Below the pieces are notes generated by a model. It saw nothing but the letters and a program-made list of their open reading frames with translations. It was not told the DNA's origin and ran no database searches. A program made the position numbers and the translations under genes. Positions 16,557-23,747 of a stretch of 64,000 bases of DNA are shown here, piece after piece. Origin of the DNA: Mycobacterium asiaticum (GTDB lineage: Bacteria; Actinomycetota; Actinomycetes; Mycobacteriales; Mycobacteriaceae); contig NZ_LZMH01000025.1 of the NCBI RefSeq assembly GCF_001673635.1, forward strand, positions 1-64,000, read 5' to 3'. How positions within the stretch are numbered: position 1 is the stretch's first letter; each line of letters begins with the position of its first letter.

Positions 16557-18398
16557 TTAACCGACTACCTCCATGAGCAGCAGCGCACCACCGATGCTGC
16601 CGACCGTGGTGCGAAGTGAAGCACAGGTGACGCGTACCCGGGTCGGGCGTCCGCGCCGGTTGATCGCATCGACGACCGCCTCGCCGGCACCGTCGGTGTC
16701 GACGAAGGCGTGTCCGATCAGGGGCCGCACGCCGTCGACCGGCAGGCCGATGTCCAGCGAAGTCAACGGCGCGCCGGTCGTCTCGTCGGTCCGCAGCCCC
16801 CATAACTCTTCACAGGCGCGGTTCCACACCACCACCCGCATCTCCCGGTCGACCACGACCATGCCCAGTTGCACCGAATTGGTCAGCGAGCTCAGGAAAT
16901 CTTTGGCGCTGTCGAGCTCGAGGCTGCGCTCGCGCAGCGTCTGGTTGATTGTGTGGAGCTCTTCGTTGGTGGACTGCAGCTCCTCGTTCATCGTCTCGAG
17001 CTCTTCGTTGGTGGACTGCAACTCCTCGTTGGTGGTCTCGAGTTCCTCCACCGTGGATTGCAGCTCCTCGTTGGTGGTCTCGAGTTCTTCGTTGGTGGAT
17101 TGCAGTTCCTCGTACGCGGTCTCGAGCTGCCGATTGGTCTGGACGACTTTGTCGAGTAGCGCACGCGTGGCGCTGACGTCGAAGAATACGATCGATACGC
17201 CGAGCAGGCCGTTTTCCGCATCGACCAGAGGGTTGACGTGGATCTCGAACCACACCGTGTCGACGCCGGGACGTTGCCACCGCACGTCCTGGATGCGGGC
17301 CGAGCGCCGCTCCACCTTCGCCTGTTCCAGGTAGGCGCGCAGTTCGACGGGGCGGTAGGATACCTCCAGGTCACGCAGCAGCCGGCCGATGTCGCGGGCG
17401 GAGAGACCGAAGATGGTCTCCGCCTGCTGATTGATCATCGCGACGGTGTCGTCCCCGGTCACCACGATCTGCGCCACCGGGCTGGCGCGAAACGCCAGGT
17501 CGCGCACGGTGGTGAGGCCGGCCAGCTCGCCCTGCCGCTCGTAGAAGGATGCTCCCGGGTCATAGCGGTCGACACCCAGGTGTGAACCGGCGGCCTTCCG
17601 GAATATCCGATTCGGCAGGCTCAGGGGAGTGAACCGGTCGCTGTGGCTCAACAGCATCTCGGCATGCCCAAGGAACAATGTCCCTTGCGGTGCAAGCGCA
17701 AAATGCAGCCGGCTCAACACATTCCGCTGCGTTTCCGCATTGAGGTACATCAGCGTGTTGCGGCAGACCAGTAGGTCGACGCGAGAAATCGGAGCGTCCT
17801 TGACCAGATCATTGCGGCCGAAGATGACCGCCCGGCGCAGGTCCTTACGAAACAGGTAGCGCCCGTTGACTTGCTCGAAATAACGACCGAGCAGTTCCTG
17901 CGGTACCGATTCGGCGGCCCGGGCATCGAACGAAGCGGCGCGCGCCTCGGCCAGCGCCTCCTCGTCGATGTCAGTCGCGTAGATCTTCACGCGCTGACGG
18001 AACGAGTCGGGTCCCATCGCCTCGGTCAACAGGATGGCCAGGGTGTACGCCTCCTGTCCGGAGGCGCAGCCGGCGCTCCATACCCGAATCGGATCGTTGG
18101 GCCCACGCTCGGCCAACAGCCGCGGGACGACGGCTTCGTTGAGGAAATCCCACGCCTCGGGGTCGCGAAAGAAAGCGGTGACATTGATCAAGATGGTGTT
18201 GAAGAGTGCCGCGAACTCGTCCGAGCTGGCCTGTAGAACGTCCAGGTACTCTTCGAAACTGGGATATTTGGCCTGATCCATCCGACGGCGGACGCGGCGC
18301 ATCAACGACGTTCGCTTGTAACCGGTGAAATCAAAGCCGCGGGAATCCCGCAGGTACCGCAACAGAGCTTCGAAGGACTCGTCCGTGGTGCCGCTCAT
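16557..18398 (-). CDS. cheR: CheR-type methyltransferase fused to PAS domains through a heptad-repeat coiled coil
   Basis: A 613-residue protein: CheR N-terminal and SAM-methyltransferase domains (1-265; VWSAGCASGQEAYTLAILL is the SAM motif, with LLVCRNTLMYL), a PAS (about 300-420), a long coiled coil of near-identical EELxSTN / EELETTN heptads (about 425-490), and a second PAS to the end. Classical CheR methylates chemoreceptor glutamates; this CheR-PAS architecture occurs in non-chemotactic signalling proteins. No chemoreceptors are visible here, so the target is unknown. ATG 18398 begins MSGTTDESFEALL; an upstream ATG adds residues without homology. Confidence 0.85.
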   Translation of the reverse strand: MSGTTDESFEALLRYLRDSRGFDFTGYKRTSLMRRVRRRMDQAKYPSFEEYLDVLQASSDEFAALFNTILINVTAFFRDPEAWDFLNEAVVPRLLAERGPNDPIRVWSAGCASGQEAYTLAILLTEAMGPDSFRQRVKIYATDIDEEALAEARAASFDARAAESVPQELLGRYFEQVNGRYLFRKDLRRAVIFGRNDLVKDAPISRVDLLVCRNTLMYLNAETQRNVLSRLHFALAPQGTLFLGHAEMLLSHSDRFTPLSLPNRIFRKAAGSHLGVDRYDPGASFYERQGELAGLTTVRDLAFRASPVAQIVVTGDDTVAMINQQAETIFGLSARDIGRLLRDLEVSYRPVELRAYLEQAKVERRSARIQDVRWQRPGVDTVWFEIHVNPLVDAENGLLGVSIVFFDVSATRALLDKVVQTNRQLETAYEELQSTNEELETTNEELQSTVEELETTNEELQSTNEELETMNEELQSTNEELHTINQTLRERSLELDSAKDFLSSLTNSVQLGMVVVDREMRVVVWNRACEELWGLRTDETTGAPLTSLDIGLPVDGVRPLIGHAFVDTDGAGEAVVDAINRRGRPTRVRVTCASLRTTVGSIGGALLLMEVVG

Positions 18399-18448
18399 TG
18401 GGTGCCGTCCGCCTAACGCCGTCGTAGCACTTGACACTACTCGCGGAG

Positions 18449-19204
18449 TCAGAGCCTGTTCTCGGAGCCGATCACCGCCCACACGGTTTTCCCGGAGGAT
18501 GTCGGCGTGCTACCCCACGCTCGGCACAAGGCTCCGACGATCGCCAGGCCCGATACGGCGTCGATGCCGCCGGCGGCATACTCGCGGCGGTTCACGGGTT
18601 GATGGCTGCAATCCTTCATGGCGACGGTGAGCGTGTCTTTGCAGTTCTCCACGACCAGCACCGGGGCGCTTTCGGTGTGTTCGAGCACGTTCTCGACAAA
18701 CACAGTGGCTACCGTTCCAGCGACCGGAATCAACTGGTTCACTGACCAGGTGGTGAGCCATTCGTGGATCATGGAACGGGCAAGCCACATGCTCGCGCGC
18801 GAGCGCGGCAGCGCAGCACGTGCTCGGCGCCGCCCGTGCGAGGCCAGGTCGTCGACGGCATCCAGCGCGGCTTCCATCGACGTGTGCACAGGCACATACC
18901 TCGTCACTGCGCTCGCGGCGATTGCACGTCTTCGCTCAATATCGCTGCATGCCAACAGGATCGGCACATTCGGCCAGGTGCTGACATGCCAGCGTGCGCT
19001 GGTGAACACCGACCAGGCCGAGGGAGACGGAACCGACAACCGGTTGACATCGACGATCACCGCCCGGGGTTCGTCCAGGGCGGCTTTGATCACGGTGTCC
19101 CGAACACTCCGATACGTGAGGCTGTTCAACACCCCGTCGGTGACGACGATGGCGACGTCGCGCTGTCGGTCCACGCCGATGAGGGCTGCGCTGGGTTTAC
19201 TCAC
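18449..19204 (-). CDS. STAS-like plus RsbW-like ATPase domain protein
   Basis: A 251-residue protein. The N-terminal half (10-110) resembles a STAS anti-sigma antagonist domain (GVDRQRDVAIVVTDGVLNSL, then AVIVDVNRLSV); the C-terminal half resembles an HATPase (ATVFVENVLEHTESAPVLVV, then GLAIVGALCRAWG). The ATPase G-boxes are degenerate (SSGKTVWAV), so kinase activity is doubtful. GTG 19204 overlaps the cheB stop by 8 nt (GTGAGTAA) and has GGAGA upstream. The context with cheB and cheR suggests an adaptor in a partner-switching pathway. Confidence 0.65.
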   Translation of the reverse strand: MSKPSAALIGVDRQRDVAIVVTDGVLNSLTYRSVRDTVIKAALDEPRAVIVDVNRLSVPSPSAWSVFTSARWHVSTWPNVPILLACSDIERRRAIAASAVTRYVPVHTSMEAALDAVDDLASHGRRRARAALPRSRASMWLARSMIHEWLTTWSVNQLIPVAGTVATVFVENVLEHTESAPVLVVENCKDTLTVAMKDCSHQPVNRREYAAGGIDAVSGLAIVGALCRAWGSTPTSSGKTVWAVIGSENRL

Positions 19205-20207
19205 CGACGTCTCCGGCACGCGGACCGGCGGCCGAAAGCCGCTCGCTGAGCACCGCCAGCGCGCGTTCGGTCTCCTCGGCCGATGCGGTGTAGCGCTGGA
19301 AGAGCAGACCGTGTCCGGCCTTATCGGCCAGTTGCCTGGCGAGTTTGGCTTTCTCCTGCAGGCTGCGCAGCGCGATCCAGAGTGCGTTCTCGATTTCGTC
19401 GTCGCGCGCGGCGAGTAGCGAATCCGGGGACCAGGCGTGTCCGACCCGGCACCGGTAGTTGTCCTCGCCGACCTTCGCCAGCGAGCCGTTGCAGTCCGGG
19501 CAGGTGTATCCGGATGCGGGACCTAACTCCTGGCTGTCGACGGTGGCGAAGCGTGCCGTCATGGCGATGCGGTTTTCAAACTCCAGGGAGTCGTCCGGTT
19601 CCATTTGCGGTTCCTTGATATCACGTTCGGCCAGCTCCTTGAGCACGGCGCCGATGTCTGCCGCCCGGGCCTGTCGATCCAGTACCCCGGCGGCTTCGGC
19701 ACTGGCCGGCATTGTGGAGAACAGCGCGTCGTCGAGCGTCTGGCCGATGGTGATGCCGCCGCGCGAGCGGATCGCCTCTAACCCCAATACCCCGTCGTCC
19801 AGCACGCCGGACAACAACACCCCGATGGCGCGCGGGCCGAAAGCGACTGCGACCGACCGGAATAACGCGTTGATTGCCGGGCGGTGGCCGTTCTCGGTGG
19901 GTCCTTGGGAGAGCACCACCTGGTGGTCGGCAACCAACAGGTGGTGGTCAGGTCGGGCCACGTAGATGTGCCCGGGTTCCAGTTTCGTTCCGTGCTCGGC
20001 GGTCCTTGCGGGTAGCGCACCCTTGCGATCGATGATTCGCGCCAGCACGCTGGGAGCGCTGGGAGGCATATGCAACGCAACGAGGTAGGCGTAGGGCGAG
20101 TCCGCGGAAAGGCCCGGAACCAGATTCGACAGCGCCTCAACTCCCCCCGCGGAAGCGCCGATCGCCACTACACCGCCGAGGTCACTCTGCCCGTTCGTCG
20201 CCTGCAT
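19197..20207 (-). CDS. cheB: CheB-type methylesterase without receiver domain, with C-terminal zinc-ribbon-like segment
   Basis: A 336-residue protein. The CheB catalytic domain (10-195) has the triad Ser19 (GASAGG), His46 (ALHMPP) and Asp137/138 (GVLDDG). CheB removes methyl groups from, or deamidates, receptor glutamates; here there is no phosphoreceiver, so control must be different. After residue 235, CPDCNGSLAKVGEDNYRCRVGHAW forms a likely zinc-binding module seen in stand-alone actinobacterial CheBs. Start: ATG 20207, or the in-frame GTGs at 20210/20213 if the transcript is leaderless from the SigF-like box at 20220-20224. Confidence 0.85.
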   Translation of the reverse strand: MQATNGQSDLGGVVAIGASAGGVEALSNLVPGLSADSPYAYLVALHMPPSAPSVLARIIDRKGALPARTAEHGTKLEPGHIYVARPDHHLLVADHQVVLSQGPTENGHRPAINALFRSVAVAFGPRAIGVLLSGVLDDGVLGLEAIRSRGGITIGQTLDDALFSTMPASAEAAGVLDRQARAADIGAVLKELAERDIKEPQMEPDDSLEFENRIAMTARFATVDSQELGPASGYTCPDCNGSLAKVGEDNYRCRVGHAWSPDSLLAARDDEIENALWIALRSLQEKAKLARQLADKAGHGLLFQRYTASAEETERALAVLSERLSAAGPRAGDVGE

Positions 20208-20219
20208 CACCACTTCGCA

Positions 20220-20243
20220 TACCCTCTTCAAGCGCAAGCAACC
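20220..20243 (-). promoter_or_regulatory. possible SigF-type promoter for the cheB operon
   Basis: Minus strand: GGTT (20243-20240), 15-nt spacer, exact GGGTA -10 (20224-20220). The -35 differs by one base from GTTT. It places the start of transcription next to the GTG/GTG/ATG cluster at 20213-20205. Confidence 0.4.
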
Positions 20244-20320
20244 GCACCGCCAAAGTCCGAGAAATTTCGGTTTTTAGCGCTATCGCGAGGTCTGGTGCGC
20301 TGCGGCGCGCTGAGTCAAGC

Positions 20321-20357
20321 AAAAACCGCGGTCCCAACCGAATGGCTGGGACCGCGG
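20321..20357 (-). terminator. Rho-independent terminator of the csbD-like gene
   Basis: A perfect 11-bp stem (arms 20326-20336 and 20347-20357, CCGCGGTCCCA/TGGGACCGCGG) with a 10-nt loop is followed on the minus strand by five T (20325-20321). It lies 19 nt downstream of the csbD-like stop and before the cheB promoter. Confidence 0.85.
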
Positions 20358-20375
20358 CGCAGGAACGGGGATCAT

Positions 20376-20612
20376 CTACTGGTTTTCTTTTTGCCGTTCT
20401 TCGGCCGCCTCCGCGCCGCCACGAGCGGATTCGGCTTCCGCCTCCTTCTTGGCGACATCACGCTGGGCGTCCGCCTTGTCCTGTTGCGCCCGGCCCTCGT
20501 TCTTCATGTCGTCGCTGCCGGTGACGGTGCCGAACGCCTCCTTGGCCTTGCCCTTCACACCCTCGGCGACGCCCTTCGCACCTGCTTCGGGTCCACTATT
20601 GCTGTCGCTCAT
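20376..20612 (-). CDS. CsbD-like / microaggregate-binding-protein-1-like stress protein
   Basis: A 78-residue, highly charged, Ala/Glu/Lys-rich helical protein. The N-terminal part (GVAEGVKGKAKEAFGTVTGS) is the CsbD signature, also seen in the mycobacterial microaggregate-binding protein 1; the tail is DKADAQRDVAKKEAEAESAR. CsbD is a sigma-B-dependent general stress protein in Bacillus with no defined biochemical role. ATG 20612 is chosen; ATG 20624 (MGKAMSD) would add four residues. It has its own promoter candidate and terminator, so it is probably monocistronic. Confidence 0.8.
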   Translation of the reverse strand: MSDSNSGPEAGAKGVAEGVKGKAKEAFGTVTGSDDMKNEGRAQQDKADAQRDVAKKEAEAESARGGAEAAEERQKENQ

Positions 20613-20684
20613 CGCTTTTCCCATCCGTTTCTCATCACTTCCACGCTGCGGCCGAGCCGGCCGCAGCGCATCGCGTTGAACGTG

Positions 20685-20708
20685 TTCCCGGTTGATGAGG
20701 GATAAAAC
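20685..20708 (-). promoter_or_regulatory. possible SigF-type promoter for the csbD-like gene
   Basis: Minus strand: GTTT (20708-20705), 15-nt spacer, GGGAA (20689-20685), one mismatch in the -10. It sits 72 nt upstream of the start. The CsbD family is a classic general-stress regulon member, which supports it. Confidence 0.35.
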
Positions 20709-20764
20709 GGTCAGTCGGCTCGATCTGCAGCCGTTGCTTGCAATAGCCGTTGAGCGAAGAGATT

Positions 20765-20789
20765 GTTTGGCGGTGCGGGGCATCGGGTA
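20765..20789 (+). promoter_or_regulatory. SigF-type promoter for the SDR-like gene
   Basis: GTTT 20765-20768, 16-nt spacer, GGGTA 20785-20789: an exact match. The gene starts at 20827 with AAAAGGA in the leader. Confidence 0.6.
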
Positions 20790-20826
20790 GCGCGCGTCTG
20801 CGGGCCAAGTGAAAAGGAACATATGT

Positions 20827-21564
20827 ATGACAGGCGAGTTGGCTTTGATCACCGGTGCCAGTTGCGGCGTGGGATTTGCTTTAGCGAAACAGTTCGCCAG
20901 ACGTGGTTACGACTTGATCATTGCCGACGGGTATGACGAAATCCACACTGCAGCAGCAGCGCTCACGGTTTTTGGCACCGATGTGCAGGCCCAGCAAGTC
21001 TCGTTGTGCTGCGCGGACAACGCGCAGTGGCTGCATCGTCGGGTGGTGTCCGATGGCCGCCAGGTGACCGTGGCGGCACTGACGGTCTCGGTGAACGATG
21101 CAATGTGCCCGGACGACAGCCTGGACGGTGCGTTGGATCTGGTGGACAGCAGCGTGCGCGGCACGATGTCGCTAGCGCGATTGCAAGCTGAGCGCATGGC
21201 AACGTACGGCCGTGGCGGCGTCCTGCTGACCGCGGCGCCGGATGACGGCGGTCCCGGGCTGGGGACCGCGGTTTACTCGGCGAGTTCGGCCTTCCTGCAG
21301 GCGTTCGGCAACATGTTGCAGCAGGATGTTCGCGACTCCGGTGTGAAGGTCATTACGTCGTTGCCGCGGGGCGGGGGCGGAAGCCGGTGCAACCTTCCCG
21401 CCGAGGTCGCGCGGCACGCGCTCGCGGCACTGAATTGCGATGGCAGGTCTGGCTTCGCCGCGCGGGCGACCGATGCGGTGACCACGCTGGCCGGACGCTT
21501 TATCGCCGATCGCATCAAAGGCCCTGTCCGTCAGATCGTTTCACCGACCGGCGAGGCCGTTTAG
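20827..21564 (+). CDS. short-chain dehydrogenase-like protein with degenerate active site
   Basis: A 245-residue Rossmann-fold protein of the SDR superfamily. The nucleotide-binding TGASCGVG motif (TGxxxGxG) is intact near residue 10. The catalytic YxxxK reads YSASS (in TAVYSASSAFLQAF), so the Lys is lost. The usual NNAG is also replaced (TVSVNDAM). It may bind a nucleotide without dehydrogenase activity, or use an unusual mechanism. ATG 20827 follows AAAGGA by 9 nt. It is divergent from the csbD-like gene; the intergenic region holds candidate SigF promoters in both directions. Confidence 0.78.
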   Translation: MTGELALITGASCGVGFALAKQFARRGYDLIIADGYDEIHTAAAALTVFGTDVQAQQVSLCCADNAQWLHRRVVSDGRQVTVAALTVSVNDAMCPDDSLDGALDLVDSSVRGTMSLARLQAERMATYGRGGVLLTAAPDDGGPGLGTAVYSASSAFLQAFGNMLQQDVRDSGVKVITSLPRGGGGSRCNLPAEVARHALAALNCDGRSGFAARATDAVTTLAGRFIADRIKGPVRQIVSPTGEAV

Positions 21565-21577
21565 GTTGCGCTCGCGC

Positions 21578-21601
21578 GTTTGACGTGCGCCGATCGGGGC
21601 A
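21578..21601 (+). promoter_or_regulatory. possible SigF-type promoter (GTTT-N15-GGGCA)
   Basis: GTTT 21578-21581, 15-nt spacer, GGGCA 21597-21601, one change from consensus. It is positioned 39 nt before the start of the small basic protein gene, leaving room for its AGGAGG ribosome binding site. Confidence 0.35.
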
Positions 21602-21640
21602 CTCAAGTCGCAGCGTCAATCACGCATAGGAGGTGGCGTC

Positions 21641-21898
21641 GTGCCGAATTCGTCGATCAAGAACGAAAAGCTCTACAAGGACCTGCGGAAAAAGGGTGAC
21701 TCCAAGGAGAAAGCTGCGCGGATCTCCAACGCGGCCGCGGGCCAAGGCAAGTCAAAGGTCGGCCGCAAGGGTGGCAAGTCCGGATCGTATGACGACTGGA
21801 CGGTCGCGGACCTGAAGAAGCGCGCCAAAGAGCTTGGTATGTCCGGCTATTCAAGCCTCACCAAGGACAAGCTGGTCGCCAAGCTGCGTAACCACTAA
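21641..21898 (+). CDS. small basic DUF7218/Rho-N (SAP-like) domain protein
   Basis: An 85-residue Lys-rich protein. The N-terminal half ([20 protein letters not shown], then [12 protein letters not shown]) is the DUF7218 type; the C-terminal half ([20 protein letters not shown] followed by KDKLVAKL) is a Rho-termination-factor N-terminal/SAP-like helix-extended-helix often found in nucleic-acid-binding proteins. A DNA- or RNA-associated stress role is inferred. GTG 21641 has a perfect AGGAGG at 21628-21633 (7-nt spacing). Confidence 0.85.
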   Translation: MPNSSIKNEKLYKDLRKKGDSKEKAARISNAAAGQGKSKVGRKGGKSGSYDDWTVADLKKRAKELGMSGYSSLTKDKLVAKLRNH

Positions 21899-21905
21899 TC
21901 GGGAG

Positions 21906-22070
21906 TCAGTCGGGCGGTTCCTGCTCCGGTTCGGGGTCACGGACCGGAGCTTGTTCACGCTCGGTGGCGTTGCCGGGCACGTTCTCCTCCCGGCGTTCGT
22001 CGGTCACGTTTTTCTGCATCTGGTCGACGACCTCTTCGAGGTCATCGTCCCGGCTTGGCAGTGAATCCAT
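21906..22070 (-). CDS. small acidic hydrophilic hypothetical protein
   Basis: A 54-residue frame, MDSLPSRDDDLEEVVDQMQK followed by a Glu/Pro-rich tail ending EPEQEPPD. It is rich in charged residues with no hydrophobic core, so probably intrinsically disordered. Codon third positions are G/C-rich. It is convergent with the DUF7218 gene, 7 bases away. I do not recognise a family; the call rests on coding character and fit between neighbours. Confidence 0.5.
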   Translation of the reverse strand: MDSLPSRDDDLEEVVDQMQKNVTDERREENVPGNATEREQAPVRDPEPEQEPPD

Positions 22071-22101
22071 GGTTCTCTGAGGTACCCCTGGTCGGCCGGT
22101 T

Positions 22102-22662
22102 TTACTCGCGCAGACCTAAGCGACTCGCCAGCACCAAGAACGCGGCCGCGAAATCGTTGTCCGCGGTGTCCTCCTCGATCCGGTCCCAGTCCAGTTGCTC
22201 ACGGATCGCCCGTGCGGCCGGAATCAGCTTCGTGAAGTCGCAGTAATGCTCGGTCAACGCGCGCAGCTTCTGGATGAACACCGTCGTCGGCGGCAGCACC
22301 GGCATGCGCACGGCAAGCACCACGCGCTCTTCGGCGACGTCCAGCGTCGCCGGCTCGACCACCTGACCGTTGACCCGATGCAATACGTCAACCACGGTTT
22401 CACCGATATGAGCCTTGAACAGCCAGTCCTCCGGAGGCCGCTCGATCGTGAACCCGGCCTTACCCAGCACGGTGGCGGCGGCCGATACATCGGACTCCGT
22501 GACAACGAAGTCCACGTCGTGGGTGGGCTCCGGTGCGCCGTAGGCCCACAGGGCGTAGCTGCCGGCAAGAGCGAACGGCGGGCCGTGCTCCTTGAGGGCC
22601 GACGCCGCCGAGCGCAGCGCCTCGCGCAGCTCGATGCAGTGCGGATCCGTGGTAGAGGTCAT
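22102..22662 (-). CDS. nucleotidyltransferase-fold protein
   Basis: A 186-residue protein with the polymerase-beta-type signature GSYALWAYGAPEPTHDVDFVV: Gly-Ser followed by the Asp-x-Asp metal pair. The rest resembles AbiEii/MNT-like or aminoglycoside-type nucleotidyltransferases. The target is unknown, and no paired HEPN or toxin partner is visible beside it. ATG 22662 (MTSTTD) is preferred because a SigF-like -10 lies 13 nt upstream; starts further upstream would fall outside the transcript. Confidence 0.75.
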   Translation of the reverse strand: MTSTTDPHCIELREALRSAASALKEHGPPFALAGSYALWAYGAPEPTHDVDFVVTESDVSAAATVLGKAGFTIERPPEDWLFKAHIGETVVDVLHRVNGQVVEPATLDVAEERVVLAVRMPVLPPTTVFIQKLRALTEHYCDFTKLIPAARAIREQLDWDRIEEDTADNDFAAAFLVLASRLGLRE

Positions 22663-22675
22663 GGTTGCTAGGGCA

Positions 22676-22700
22676 TACCCCGCTGATTCCGGGTGCAACC
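22676..22700 (-). promoter_or_regulatory. possible SigF-type promoter for the nucleotidyltransferase gene
   Basis: Minus strand: GGTT (22700-22697), 16-nt spacer, exact GGGTA (22680-22676). It leaves a leader of only about 6 nt. Confidence 0.38.
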
Positions 22701-22726
22701 TGTCGACCGCTGTGTCCTCTACAACC

Positions 22727-22750
22727 GTTTAATCGGACGTTGAACGGGAA
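22727..22750 (+). promoter_or_regulatory. possible SigF-type promoter for the acyl-CoA dehydrogenase-like gene
   Basis: GTTT 22727-22730, 15-nt spacer, GGGAA 22746-22750, one -10 mismatch; 49 nt before the start codon. Confidence 0.3.
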
Positions 22751-22799
22751 ATTTTTCAGGTATGTCAACCGAAACGTCGCGTGATGCGAGGCCGCGACG

Positions 22800-23747
22800 A
22801 TGACTGCAGGGCTGGTGCAGCACTGGCTGGAGTCCGGGCGGCTGGAATTGCCGCTGCCGGCGTCCGGCTACACCGCAGAACGCTGGCAGCGCCTCGCGCG
22901 CCTGGCCGAGGACGACATCGCGGCCGCCCGCATCGCCGAAGCGCACGTCGACGCGGTCGCGATCCTGCACGAGCTGGGTGGCAAGCCACCGGAACCCAAC
23001 CAATTGTGGAGCGTCTGGGCGGCCGAGGCTCCGGACGCGGTGCTCAACGCGGTCAACATCGCCGGTGACGAATTCGTGCTCAACGGCGTCAAACTATGGT
23101 GCTCCGGCGCCGGCTTCTGCTCGAACGCCCTGGTGACAGCCGTCATCGAAGACGGCGAAGTCGGACTGTTCGCAGTCACCCTGACCGATCCAGGGGTCAA
23201 ACCGCTGCCCAGCACCTGGTGGAACCCCGGCATGGCCGGTAGTGACACTCGGTCGGTGCAGTTCAACAACGTGCACGCCATCCTGGTCGGCGAGCCGGGC
23301 GATTACCTGACTCGCGCCGGTTTCTGGCACGGCGCGATCGGCGTGGCCGCCTGTTGGTTGGGTGGTGCCCGGAGGGTCGCCGATCCGCTGTACCGCTGCG
23401 CCAGTACTGAATCGGCCGACGCGTACGCGCTGGCGCACCTGGGTGCGGTGGATGCCGCGCTGGCCGCCGGCGACGCGATGCTGGCCGTTGCGGCCGCGCA
23501 CGTCGACGCGGACCCGTTCGACCGCGCGGGTACCGCCCAACTGCTGGCCCGGCGAGTGCGGGCGGTGGTGGAACACGCGGTCGACGAAGCGATCACCCGC
23601 ACCGGTCGCGCGCTGGGACCGGGACCCCTTTGCGAGGACGGGCGGCACGCACAACGGGTCGCCGATCTGACCATCTACATACGACAAAGTCACGCCGAGC
23701 GTGACCTGGCTGAACTCGGACGGCTGGCCGGGCGGCGCAGCACTTGA
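22800..23747 (+). CDS. acyl-CoA dehydrogenase-like protein
   Basis: A 315-residue protein resembling short or divergent acyl-CoA dehydrogenases: a beta-domain segment (FVLNGVKLWCSGAGFCSNAL, then VTLTDPGVKP) and a helical C-terminal part. It is shorter than the usual ~380 residues and lacks an obvious catalytic Glu context, so it may be a non-classical member or partner subunit. Flavin-dependent oxidation is inferred only. The stop overlaps the start of the next gene, so the pair is co-transcribed. Confidence 0.65.
   Translation: MTAGLVQHWLESGRLELPLPASGYTAERWQRLARLAEDDIAAARIAEAHVDAVAILHELGGKPPEPNQLWSVWAAEAPDAVLNAVNIAGDEFVLNGVKLWCSGAGFCSNALVTAVIEDGEVGLFAVTLTDPGVKPLPSTWWNPGMAGSDTRSVQFNNVHAILVGEPGDYLTRAGFWHGAIGVAACWLGGARRVADPLYRCASTESADAYALAHLGAVDAALAAGDAMLAVAAAHVDADPFDRAGTAQLLARRVRAVVEHAVDEAITRTGRALGPGPLCEDGRHAQRVADLTIYIRQSHAERDLAELGRLAGRRST

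Noticed and set aside
22102..22662. Toxin-antitoxin interpretation of the nucleotidyltransferase-fold gene
   Set aside because: No adjacent HEPN, AbiEi or small antitoxin gene is visible on the same strand.
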